From: Panicum virgatum
Taxonomy: Eukaryota; Streptophyta; Magnoliopsida; Poales; Poaceae
Reading direction: 5' to 3'
Length of the DNA: 64,000 nt
Assembly: GCF_016808335.1 (NCBI RefSeq)
Contig: NC_053149.1
Span: 40,688,118 to 40,752,117, forward strand
The position numbers were made by a program, and so were the translations under genes. The notes below the pieces were generated by a model. It had not been told where the DNA came from, ran no database searches, and worked only from the letters and a program-made list of their open reading frames with translations. Numbering within the stretch: position 1 is the first letter of the stretch; each line of letters opens with the position of its first letter. Below are positions 44,401-55,150 of this stretch, piece by piece.

Positions 44401-47400
44401 ACGCAGGAAGCTTCAATGGAGCTACAGCGGTTGAGGATCTCTTCTCGGATACGCTTCATTGCCCTGTCGACTCTCTGACCGAGGGGGGTCTTTATTTGTC
44501 CCATCGGCGAGGCGCCCGTTGGGGCAATGTAGCTTGCGGCGTAGTCTGTCGAGGCTACCGTGTAGGTGTCATAATGGGCGAAGCCGAGCCGTCGTGTCCA
44601 ACTGGCATAGTAGACTGATATACGCGGCGTGGGCGGCGCCAGCGACTGCACTGCGCTCCTTGGTAACACGCGACCAACAGTGCAACCTGGCAAAAGCCGC
44701 CTCGGGCTCTGCTATGGCAGAGCGCACTTCCGCCTACCGCATTGAATGCGGTAGGTAGGCGTGGCTTCCAGTGGAAGCCACGCGGCTCCGCGCGCGCGTG
44801 CCCGCACCTACGGACACGTGGCGGCTCCAGACCAGCCCCAGGCAGGGTGTCGGTTCCTCCCTGCTGAGGGGTCCGGATAGTATATGGGGGTCCAGGACCC
44901 GCGCGGGGGTCCGGTACTCCCTGGGAGGTCCGAGGCCCCCAGCTGTTTTGGCTGAGGGCTACCTCCTCCGGGACATGTGGCGTCACCGGACCTTCCCCAA
45001 GCGGGGAGCGGATCCGGGGCCGTTTGCCGGGTGAGTAGGGCTCCGGACCACAGGGGTTCGGCTGCTCGGTCGTCAGGGCGTAGTTAAGGATAACTACGAG
45101 ACTCTTGCCTAGACGCAGCAAGAGGGGGTATCCCAGTCCTGGGGTACCGACAGTTCTCTTATGTTGCAACTTCATGTTTATATACTATGTAGCTTATGTA
45201 TTCGCCATTTGATATTGTGGTAGTATGTGAACTTTTACAGGATGAAGAAAATTTGGAGCAAGATAAGTCTAGGAAGCCTGTCTTTAGCTATGCACTTCGA
45301 GTTCTTGAGTACAACAGTAACACAGCTGAATGTCTGTCATTTGCTGAGGCACCACGGACTCCTGACAGGCTAAATGATTTTGGCCTTTTGAAAGTGCCAG
45401 ATCAACTTTCAGAAGTAATCTATCTGAACACTGTTTGTTTTGATAATCCTTATTTGTTCACACCATTTTGCTTATTATTTCTTTTATTCAAGTGATATTG
45501 ATATAGGAACTGAGCCTAGCTCAGTTGGTGAGAGGTGTGGGTTAACACCTCCCAAATTCGAGTCCCCTCGGACTTGAATTTGGGTGCCTATGTCTTCTTA
45601 TGTACCCATCTAGTTCGTCCTAGGTTGATCAAGTTCTTATTTATTTATTTATTTATTTTAAATAGTAAAACCTAATGCCATCTCCTAGCAATACTCCACG
45701 TAGCACTAACTTTCCTTTCAGTCAGCAGAAACTAACAATTTCCCCCTCTAATCTCAGGCAAATCTCTTTTACGGTGTAGCACCTGGTGCAATGCAAGCAT
45801 ACAGGGAGTCTATGGAGTGTCTCTTTGTTTATAACAAGGTAAAGAGATGCCCCCGCTGATCTGAGGGCTACTATGCTCTGCTCTTATCCTTTTTTGACTG
45901 AAAACTTGAGTACCCACTTAGACATGTGTCTGTTCAGTAGAGTGTTTCACTTGTGTATCTTTGTGTATAATCAGTAATACTATGCTACTATATTATCTTA
46001 TGTCTTTCTCATTTTGTTTCTCTATCTTTGGTTTGTATGGCTCTTGATGGGTTTGATTCTCATGCAAATCTCAACTTGCTTGGGACTAAAGGCTTTGTTG
46101 CTGTCGTCGTTTCACTTGTTATTGCTCTTTAATTTCCAATTTGTAGGAAAGCTTTATCTGCTTTATATATTTTGTTAGGGCATTATGGGCCGGAGTAGTG
46201 TTTTAAAGGCGTCGCCTAGGCGACGCCTAGGCATCCAGGCGCACCCAGCTCGCCTTGGGTTACAGTGGCGCCTTGTCCCCTAGGCGGCGCCGCCGCCTAG
46301 GCGTCCAGGCGTACCCAGCTCGCCTCGCCTCGCCTTACCGCCTTTAAAACACTGGGCCGGAGAATCTTTGATATTAACAGCTACCTTGTCAACACTAAAT
46401 TGCTAACAAGAAACATACTCCCTGTCCCAAAATAAGTGTTGTTTTTGAAAATTTCAGATACATTACTCATCCTAAGAAATGACTTTGTTTCCCCTAATTA
46501 GTTCTAGCAATGGTGATTGAAAACCATGTTATTTGTTTGGTTTTCTGGATCCTCAATGCATGCATATGCATTGGAACTACAAAAGTAACATCTACTAAGT
46601 ATTTGATTGGCTCTATGCATTTTCCTATACAATCTTTTCTTGGTACTTGGTATTGCTTTAATAGATAGATCTCATTACAAGCTAAAACAACACTCTTTGT
46701 GGGACAAAATCGCTTTAATTAGATAGATCTCATTACAAGGTAAAACAACACTCTTTGTGGGACAAAATTTGAATGCTAAAACAACACTCATTTTGGGACG
46801 GGGGGGGGGGGGGGGGGAGGGGGGAGTATGTTGTACCAGAGTATATGATACACGTTAACACAATACTGTTGTGTTCATTGGCATTTCTGTCCTTTTCTGG
46901 GTTGTAAAAAGTGGACTTAATGAACTATAATATCTTTCTGTTCCAGAAAATTGGTAATACTGTACTCAAGGATGATTATGAGCCACCAACATATGCTTCT
47001 GTTTCAGGTAAATTTTTATGTGTTTCATGTTCTTATCAACATATACTGCATGCCGCTATTCTTAAATTGCCTGTATTATTATGTGTTTTGTGTTCTTAGC
47101 AACACTTCATTTTTGTGTAGATGTGCCTATGGAAAATTTATATGGAGACGATGAAGCCGAGGGACGTGCCTATTTACTGCCTGGAGCTTATGATGGTGGT
47201 TTGGCATCAAAATTAAGCCACAAAAAGAAACACCCTGTGCCGCAGAGGATCAACGGTGCAAGGCCATATGAAATTGGTCCTGACATGCCTTATGAACCAT
47301 TCATGGAAAGCAAACCAGGAAACCAGCAATTCGCATCAAATGGCAAACGAACAACAGACTTCCTTTCTATTCCTATAAAACGCATCCGCACAGCAGCTAG

Positions 47401-50400
47401 ACAGCGGGTTGTGAGTCCATTTCCTGCTGGTGTTTCCGGGACCCCTCAATTCACAAGTAAAACAGACGCTTCTAGTGGCGACACAAACTCCTGTCAAGAT
47501 GACCAAAGTTCATTACACGGAGGATCTTTTTCCAGGAAGAATGCAGATATAGAGTCCACAGTTGATTTTGACAGACAATTGGTGTATGATGGTAGCGAGG
47601 TGTCTACAAAGTCTAAAAAGAAGAAAAAGCCTAAACTCCCAGGATACAAGACTCCACAAAGTGTGGCCGAGTCTTGTTCCTTGATGGCACCTGGAAAGGT
47701 TAATTCTTTGTGCAAAATTCTCATCTTTTTCTTCTTGTCTTTGTTTGATGGAGTAAGTTTCTGGTGATTTTTCAGGGCACATATGATCCTAGACCTCAGG
47801 TCGATTTGGTTGCTCAATATGAGCAGGTATTTTATATAATATTTTCCTGCTATATTTAATTATATCATCTGAGTAGACCTTTGCAACTAAACTTTATGTC
47901 AAGATCTTAGTTTTGAAGTGGCTATCCATACAAATTGCTGAATAATGGTCTGAAATGATTTAGTGGTCTGCAAACAAATAATGCTGTACATGAATCAGTC
48001 CATCCATCATGTAGTATGGCACTCTTTTGTGTGTTCTAGTGCTAGGATCAGGAAATGCCACAAGATACCCCAACCCCAACCCATATCCAGTGTCTGATGC
48101 ATGTTTTCTCCTTCCCATACCAGAAGGATTATATGAAAAAGAGACTGGAGACTCATCAATTCGATTCAAATGGGAATTTCGGTACTCCCTTCATCTATTC
48201 TAAAGTTTGCATATTTTTTTGATCATATTGTCACCAATGCCACATGAGAACAAATTGTTCCTATTGTTGGAACGTGAAATAGCTCCTTACATCCTTGGTG
48301 TTATTGACTTATCAACAGTGGTTAATGGTCAACATGCTGCTAAGAAGCCTAAACTGGTGAATCAAGCACCAGATATTTCACTGGAAGCTCTTACACCAGT
48401 TGGTCCAATAGCATCTCCGGCTGCGTCACAAATGAGCAACATGGCAAACCCTAAGGTCATAAAGATCAGCACTCGTGGAAGAAAAAGTAAAGGACTGAAG
48501 GTATTCATATCTTTTGGTAACTATCATTCTGGTCATACAATTATCTTTTTCTTGAACATACGTGTTACTTATGCTTACTAAAATTTGTCATTAATTTTGG
48601 ATCCATGTTCTGGTAATATAAAATGGATGGCATGAATGTTCATGTAGGTCAGATTATGGTGTAGTCACTTTGAGAAGCACTTCAGATGAATTTACTAAAA
48701 AAATCATTTTGTGCTATTTCTTATTGGCCCTCTGTTTACAACAACTGAATCTACAACTGGTTAAAGCTCATACCTTACTTTTGGCCACTTAAACATAGTG
48801 TGTGTCTCCTTTACTGGTAATTCTAGGAACGAGCTGATTCAATAAAATACAGCCGTGCTTAACATTTCGCATTCTTGCTTAATTGAAGTGTTTGAGCTGT
48901 TGAGCATTGCTAGAGGGAGACTTGATCAAGTTTGTACACTGGTTAAATTGGCTCAAGAACTTGTGTAGCACCTCTTTTTTCTGAAAATCCGAACATAATG
49001 CCTCATGAATCCAGCTCATGGTGTGCTAGAGATGTTTGTTCCAGTCTTGATAATTTGTGTTAAGCCAAAATCTGAGCCAAATGCGAGTTTTTAAATTACA
49101 AATTCTTTTCTTTTGTATAGTCCAACATTTTCTGATTTGTGTTAAGATATGTAGCATTCTATGCTGCTGGCCTGCTGCTTGTCAATTATGCTTCTTACTG
49201 AACAACAAAAAACAGCTTTCTAAAATTGTGTTCTTTTTGTTAGATGGCAGCTGGTCATTCTGGTCCTGGAAGTCCATGGTCAAGTTTTGAGGACCAGGTT
49301 ATTGTCTTTGAAATGGTTGTATCTCTTATTTTTCTTTGGTTGGCATTACTCTAATGTCCTATTGTATCAGGCTCTTGTTGTCCTTGTCCATGATATGGGT
49401 GAAAACTGGGAATTGGTGAGCGATGCCCTTAATAGCATCATCCAATTGAAGGTAATATTCTATTCAGGATAACAGGTTATGTTTGCTAGCAGCCATTTTT
49501 TTTTTTTACGAACCTATCAGCCATTTATTTTTCTCCCAAATCATGAGAAATGTGCCATTCAAGCTGTTTTGTTGTAACCTTTATGTTTGTGTTTTTCATT
49601 TAGCACCTTGAACTTCTTAGGAGTAACGAAGTAGGTTCAAGTAATTTTCTCTGTTCATTTTTGTAATTGATCTACGATCTATATAGACATTTCATGGCTC
49701 TGGATCTTATTTGTTGCAATAATCTGGTGCTAATTAAAAAAAGATGTTCCATTTTATCATTTAATTGAAAATTCTAGCATCTCATGTGCAGTGTATATAT
49801 AGAAGGCCTAAAGAGTGTAAGGAACGCCATAAACTTCTGACGGATAGAAGTTCCGGTGATGGAGCTGACAGTGCTGATGACTCAGGCTCATCTCAACACT
49901 ACCCATCTGCATTGCCTGGCATTCCAAAGGTTATTTCCCATTTATTCTTCTATTTTGCCTGGCATAAGATTTTCGTTCTAGATGTTTGGTCATGGGGCTA
50001 TAATCGCTTCTAATCTGTTGCAACTAAAGTAACCTATGCTTCTATTAAGCAGTGTGCAACATGGATAAATGAAAGCTGCACAATCTTTATTCTTAACAAT
50101 ATACCCTCATGTGCATATCAGGGTAGCGCTAGGCAGCTGTTTCAGCGCCTTCAAGGACCGTTTGAGGAAGAGACTCTCAAGACACACTTTGAGAAAATAA
50201 TATTCCTTGGACAAAAGGTGCATCAAACTCGTAGAAAGGTTAGTATTATGGTTTGATAACATCGTGTTTACTTAATTCTTAGTTGGGACATAATATGTTT
50301 GTAATCTTTTGCTTACATTACTCGTTCAATCGAAAATATTATCATTTTACGGTTTTTGTCGGTCACCTTTTGAGCTCTGACTTATTTCATGTATTAATAT

Positions 50401-53400
50401 AAAATTAATGTTCCAAGAATAATCATTAAGCATACTCTCATAAAATAATACATCTCTTTTACTTATTAACATGTTTTAATAGAAATTGTTAGTCCAAGTG
50501 TCGTCTTGTAGAATGAGTCAATGTCCTAACGATTTGCGCTTTTGATCAGAGGGTGTAATAGTTCATTTCTATGTGCTAATTCTTTCGTGTTTTTTTTGCT
50601 ATTTCTTGATTTCTTGGTTAACTATTTCCTTACTGTAAGTTAGGACAACTCAGCTAGTTTTAGGTATCTGCAAGGAAATCAGAGGTACTATCTGCATGTT
50701 ATTGTGCAATGTCATTAGTCCTTTATTCTTTCTTCTGTACCTTATGTGTCTTTATTGTTCTTTGGAGCTACTATAAAGTTATCTCTACTTACATCAGAAG
50801 CAAAATGTTTGTCGATTCTGATATTTAAACTACTCCCTCAACAAGATGCCTCTTAGTACTGTATACCCAACGCTGTAAAGAGTGTAACATTATAATGTTA
50901 CAGTAGTGTTCTTACGATTTTTTTACTCGTGCCGTTATATATCTAAATTATATATTATAGATGGTATTTGTAGTCAAACTTAATATAATTCGATTGCATG
51001 CTTTTCAATTGTTTCACTCTTTTGTTCCAATGGATGAGGAAGTGCATATTGACCAAAAATATTATCTCCCTTGTTTCTTCAACAAGAATATCAGTATGAA
51101 TTTAAACTCTTACATTATTGACAGTTTCTTGTGGTGATTTAAGTTTTGTTAGAATGAAAATTAAACTTCCAGTCCAATTCAAATTAAAATAAACGATGTG
51201 ATATATGATCTAACCATGTTTATTTTTGGTTAATTTGAAAGTTACGGATCATTTGGTTTGCCATCAAAGTCAGATTACAACCCATCATCTGATGTATGGT
51301 GAAACCATGTTTCTTTTTCTGAATATTCACATTTATTAAGTTAATTTGAAAATTTATCTCTAATGTTTCTTACAGTTTGGCGCTCTTTTTTGTGTCATTG
51401 ATATATGCTCACAATGATTTTCTTGTGTCTGCTTTTTCGTATTAGGGTGAGATCCAGGAGCTGAGGCAGATAAATCCACTTCATACTTCTCATGTTTTTG
51501 CACTTTCTCAAGCGTGCCCAGGGAACTTATCTGGTGTACTTTTAACGTATGAACTGTACACTTTCTTATCTAATTCTGCTATATGATCTTATAACTTGCT
51601 ATATTGGCCGTATCAAACCACCATGTTATTTCTAATTTTGAACTTTTTATAGGCCACTTGATCTTTGTGATGGACCTTCTAACTCGGATACACTTTCTAT
51701 CGGTTACCAAGGATCTCACACAAGTGGTTTAGCTCTTCCAAACAATCATGGTTCTATTGGTCCTACTCTTCCTACTTCAAATGTGAATTCCAGATTACCA
51801 GGTTCTCCTGGTATGGTTCTAGGAAGCAATTCATCATTGCCTATGAATACTCCCTCCAGGTGAAGTGATGTGATTATCTTCATTAGCTGATATATAACAC
51901 ATTCGATGTTCATATTTGTTTCTGCAAAATTTGTATTGCAGGGATGCTCCAAGGTATGGTATGCCTAGACCTAACTCGTTACAGGGTGATGAGCAATCAA
52001 GAATTCACTATAGCCAGATGGTTAACGGCAGAAGCCTTCAGCAACCTGGAGTTCCTGTTCCTGGTGTGTTGCCATCTGGAGTTGATCGTGGTGCCCGAAT
52101 GATGCCACCAGCTCATGGTGTCGGAATTATGACTGGACTAAATCGAGGTTCACCTGTTACTAGGCCGGGTTTTCCAAGGGTTGGTTCCCCTGGAATGGCA
52201 AATATACTTCCACATGGAAACATGTCACCCAACAATGGGCAAGGCTTACAAAATACAGTAAATGTCCATCCTGGTCCCATACCTGGTCCTGGAAATACAA
52301 TGTTGAGGCCTCGTGACCCGATGCAGATGCTTCGGGTAAGCATTCAATTTTATATGCAGTAAGATTTTTCAATTTCAGGATATCCTCGCTGTGTTGATTA
52401 TTGTGGTAGCAGCACATAATATTGTGGATCCACCCTATACTTTTGTTTAATCATACGGAAACAACATGATTTCAAACTTCAACTAGTACAAAAGCAGATG
52501 TTTACATAGCAATGGCATGGAGCTGGTTCAAAATTTGCTGGGTTTCTCTGGTTCAGATGGCTTAGTTGCTAACTTGCTTCAGACAAAAGGCTTAGTTGCT
52601 ACTGTTGTGTTAAAACAAAAGGTTTAGTTGTTGTGAAATACTCCCTCCGTTCCAAATTATTGGTCGTTTTGGCTTGTCTGGATACATAGTATTTCCTATG
52701 TATCTAGACATAATGTATATCTAGATGCATAGCAACTGCCATGTATCTAGAAAAGCCAAAACAACCTATAATTTGGAATGCAGGGAGTGTTGAATTGCTT
52801 GATTAAGGAAAGTGATGGTTAAATGAAAGGTTTTTATTTGTGTTTTTTTTACAATTACTAATGTTATGGTTTGTTTCTTGTAGCCTGTCCAGAATTCGGA
52901 AGAGCATAGACAGATGATGATGCCGGAGTTTCAGTTACAAGTCCCACAGGGAAATAACCAGGTTGTCCATTTCAGCGGCCCACCATTCTCCAATGCTGGA
53001 GGATCTTCACCTGTTCAATCTTTCCCTGTCCAGCAGTCCCAACCACATCAGTTGCCGCAACAGCCGCACATGTATGGAAACACACACCTTGCTCATACCC
53101 AAGGAACAAACCAGTCAAACTCACAGCAGCAGCAGGCTTATGCTATGCGCTTGGCTAAAGAGAGACATATTCAGCAAATGTTGCCCCAGCAACAGCGCCC
53201 ACTGCCTGGAAGCAGTGCAGTGCCAACTGTGCAGAATGGTGCACAAATGCAACAGCAGAGCCAAGGATCTGCGGCTGGTGTAATCCCAGCTTCACAGCCA
53301 CAGCGTAAGCAGCAACATCCTGCACAAAATCCATTGGCTAACCCAACGCTTCCTCATCAACCTTCTGCCAATACATCACATAAACAGAAGAAGCAACAGG

Positions 53401-54269
53401 GCCAGCAGCAGCCTAGACAAAATCAACAGCAAAGAAATCAAGGTAGTCAGCAAGCTAAGCTTATGAAGAGCTTAGGCCGAGGGAACATGATGCACCAGCC
53501 TCCTGTGGATGCTAGTCAAGCCAGTGGCATTTCTGCAAACTGTAAAAACCAAGTTCCTGATAAGAATGTGATGCAACAAGGTCCAGGACAACTTGTTAGT
53601 AAAGGATCAATTCCATCAGTACCTCAACCTGGGAGTCAACCAAAGGTATACACTTCTCCGATGCCTTTGTCACCGATGCAGACTCCAGATGTTAGTAATC
53701 AGGGTGCAGTTAAGGGTTCTTCCAACCATGCCTTGTTAACTTCCCAACAAGGTCAGCTTCATTCACCATCGCAGCTGGCTACGCAGCAGCAGCAGCAGCT
53801 ACGCTACATGAATCCGTCACAGAATAATATTCAAAGATTGATGATGCAACAAAATCGCCATATGAATACAGATGGCAGGACTGAATTGCCTGTTGACAAA
53901 GTACAACACAACCAGGTCATGTCATCCGCATCACTTGCAAGAAGTACGGATTCAGGTAGCCCAGGCATCTCGTCAATGAGCCAGCGGAAACAAGAGTCAT
54001 CCCACGATCCAAGTGCAGTAAGCTCAACCCCACACCTAGCTAGCTCACCTCAAGACACCTTTGTTGGAAGTGATAAGCTGTTGCCATCATCTAGCCAAAG
54101 CATGCTGCAAAGGCAAATGTCCGGTGGTATGCCTATTCATGGTCATGGCATTGGTGGACAGATGCAGCAACAACAGTCTCGGCAGCAACTGCAGTCTCAG
54201 CAGCAGCAGCAGAGGCCTGTTGTTCAAGGCAGCGTATATGCTCATCCTTCGAATTCTGGGCCAGGATGA
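41410..54269 (+). CDS. EAF1: Chromatin modification-related protein EAF1 (NuA4 scaffold)
   Basis: Homolog of plant EAF1A/B, the nuclear scaffold of the NuA4 histone acetyltransferase complex; in Arabidopsis it supports H4 acetylation and flowering control. The N-terminal block (AIEKAQEELRQEYDVREERR, then LEFLEKGGNPLDFKLG) is nearly invariant in plant EAF1. A long acidic, low-complexity region follows. The HSA domain (about residues 590-665) starts KRRKSHWDFVLEEMAWLAND, and the SANT/Myb domain (about 1095-1170) includes SPWSSFEDQALVVLV and CKERHKLL. The Q/P-rich C-terminus (about 1460-1920) lies in one exon. Its 21 coding exons join in frame with GT-AG sites to give 1920 aa, the usual size. 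I use the first in-frame ATG; 41458 (MGGIAECG) would give 1904 aa. The gene is intact despite intronic TEs. Confidence 0.94.
43445..43942 (+). other. HSA domain exons of EAF1
   Basis: Two exons (43445-43564 and 43685-43942) encode the helicase/SANT-associated domain with its tryptophan- and basic-rich helices (HWDFVLEEMAWLANDFMQ, RLWKSAAAAQMSHWI). In NuA4 and related complexes, HSA domains bind actin and actin-related proteins. Confidence 0.88.
44063..45152 (-). mobile_element. Solo LTR in EAF1 intron
   Basis: A 1090-bp insertion with ends TGTCGTGGG and TACCGACA, flanked by a perfect 5-bp duplication GTTCT (44058-44062 and 45153-45157). On the minus strand it begins TGTCGGTACCCCAGGACTGG, a common start of grass Gypsy LTRs. 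There is no interior, primer site or second LTR, so it is a solo LTR, presumably left by LTR-LTR recombination. It sits in the intron 43943-45240, antisense to EAF1, between the HSA-domain exons and the next coding exon. Its GC content is far above that of the intron. Confidence 0.9.
45506..45656 (+). mobile_element. tRNA-derived SINE in EAF1 intron
   Basis: It contains an A-box region TAGCTCAGTTGGTGAGAG (from 45517), a B-box-like AATTCGAGTCC (45555-45565) and a T/A-rich tail of TTTA repeats (45638-45660). The tRNA-like part lacks an acceptor stem, so it is not a tRNA gene. No clear target duplication was found. Confidence 0.6.
46196..46354. mobile_element. hAT-type MITE in EAF1 intron
   Basis: A 159-bp element with 16-bp terminal inverted repeats (TAGTGTTTTAAAGGCG; complement of right end CAGTGTTTTAAAGGCG). 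It has a perfect 8-bp duplication GGCCGGAG (46188-46195 and 46355-46362), the hallmark size for hAT. The interior is made of GCCTAGGCG palindromes and GC-rich arms. It is related to 33340-33496. Confidence 0.88.
46418..46826. mobile_element. Stowaway-like MITE with internal duplication and G-tract
   Basis: The left end is TA then CTCCCTGTCCCAAAATAAGTG; the right end CTCATTTTGGGACG runs into a G-tract and GGGGAG-TA. A block 'agatagatctcattacaag' followed by 'aaaacaacactctttgtggg' occurs twice (about 46664 and 46721). It lies in the EAF1 intron 45839-46946. Confidence 0.7.
46800..46824 (+). repeat. G18-A-G6 homopolymer tract
   Basis: A run of 18 guanines, one A and six more guanines in the right end of the Stowaway-like MITE. 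It is transcribed in the sense strand of the EAF1 intron. The length may be affected by sequencing error. Confidence 0.85.
49244..49929 (+). other. SANT/Myb domain exons of EAF1
   Basis: Exons 49244-49297, 49371-49451 and 49792-49929 encode a Myb-like fold: SPWSSFEDQALVVLVHDMGE, then NWELVSDALNSI and RRPKECKERHKLL. SANT domains in such complexes contact histone tails or support enzyme activity. Confidence 0.88.
50239..51445 (+). other. Long EAF1 intron
   Basis: AT-rich intron with GT-AG ends. A phrase near 50830 ('actactccctcaacaagatg') resembles a MITE end, but I could not find its partner. No coding is seen. Confidence 0.5.
52641..52787. mobile_element. Stowaway MITE in EAF1 intron
   Basis: A 147-bp element with TA then CTCCCTCCGTTCCAAATTAT on the left and ATAATTTGGAATGCAGGGAG on the right; the right TA has become TG. 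It lies in the last coding intron (52336-52883). Confidence 0.85.
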
Positions 54270-55150
54270 TGATGATGATGAGCTATGCTGGGCTGATATT
54301 TCTGCAGAGCATCCCTTCCCTTTGTAAAGTTACTGTACAGGTAGCTACTACTCTCTGGCCTTGCTCGGTGATGTTGGTTACAATTTTTGTGTGCATGGAT
54401 GGGACTCAACAATTTTGAGTTAAAACCCTGATGAAACTTCAATTGTTTATTCCTTCATTTCTAATTCAGAATACTCCATCCACAAATGTAAGCATTTATA
54501 GGAATTTTAGAACAGATTAAGGGGAAGAGGAATGACAATGGTGCCCCCCAATCAGTCATCAATGCAATAATTAATGCTGCCTTTTCAGCTAACTGGTGCC
54601 ATGAGTATTCACTGCTAATCACCAAGATGCTTTTTCAGCAAATAAGGAAACTAATTGTTAATGATGGGGCAGTGGGTGGGGTGATTATGCCAGAAATGCT
54701 AACACTAATGCACAAATTTTGGGTGCTAAAAAAGCTTACTTTTTTGCATATTTTTTTTATTATCAATCACTTGGCACCAAATGACTATTTTCTTTCTATT
54801 CTTTGTTGCCTTATATGATCTCATCTTCCTATCTTTTTCTAGGCGTCCGTGCTGTGGAAGATGTGCGGATGATAGCGCTCTTTATTCCTCGACTTTGAGC
54901 TAATTGTAGCCACCTCAGTGTCAGGTAGATAATTATTTTTCCGTACCATTTTGGTGCCACACTGCTACCTTCCAAGTAGTTTGACCCTAGATTGCTGGAG
55001 GTGGTTCTTGTGAGGGCAAATTCCTTTTGTTGTCGAATTGTAACCCGACACTGGGCCCAGTTGTATATTTTTGCCTTTGAGGTCCATGTTGTTAGAGACA
55101 TTCTCTTTTGTATAAGCCTGTATATTCAGCTCACAAGTCAATGAATGCAA
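54270..55150 (+). other. EAF1 3' UTR with probable intron
   Basis: After the stop at 54267-54269 the exon appears to run to 54340. A GT at 54341 and an AG at 54841-54842 ('ctttttctag') delimit a T-rich segment. An exon-like stretch from 54843 ends near 'caatgaatgcaaaa' (about 55140), a weak poly(A) signal context. The splice is inferred from composition and sites only. Confidence 0.45.

Larger units (their letters stand above)
41318..54340 (+). other. EAF1: EAF1 exon map
   Basis: The second leader exon starts at 41318. Coding exon ends follow: 41546; 41624-41678; 41765-41862; 41940-43371; 43445-43564; 43685-43942; 45241-45414; 45758-45838; 46947-47007; 47121-47698; 47776-47826; 48124-48181; 48319-48500; 49244-49297; 49371-49451; 49792-49929; 50122-50238; 51446-51546; 51653-51859; 51942-52335; 52884-54269. 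Each junction was placed by GT-AG sites and by frame, and total coding length is a multiple of three. The exon 1/2 junction was fixed by the conserved RQEYDVREER stretch. The last exon probably continues to 54340, where a donor (cag followed by gtagctac) begins a 3' UTR intron. Confidence 0.88.

Noticed and set aside
45506..45656. Possible tRNA gene
   Set aside because: A and B box-like motifs are present, but there is no acceptor stem or complete cloverleaf; the A/T tail indicates a SINE.
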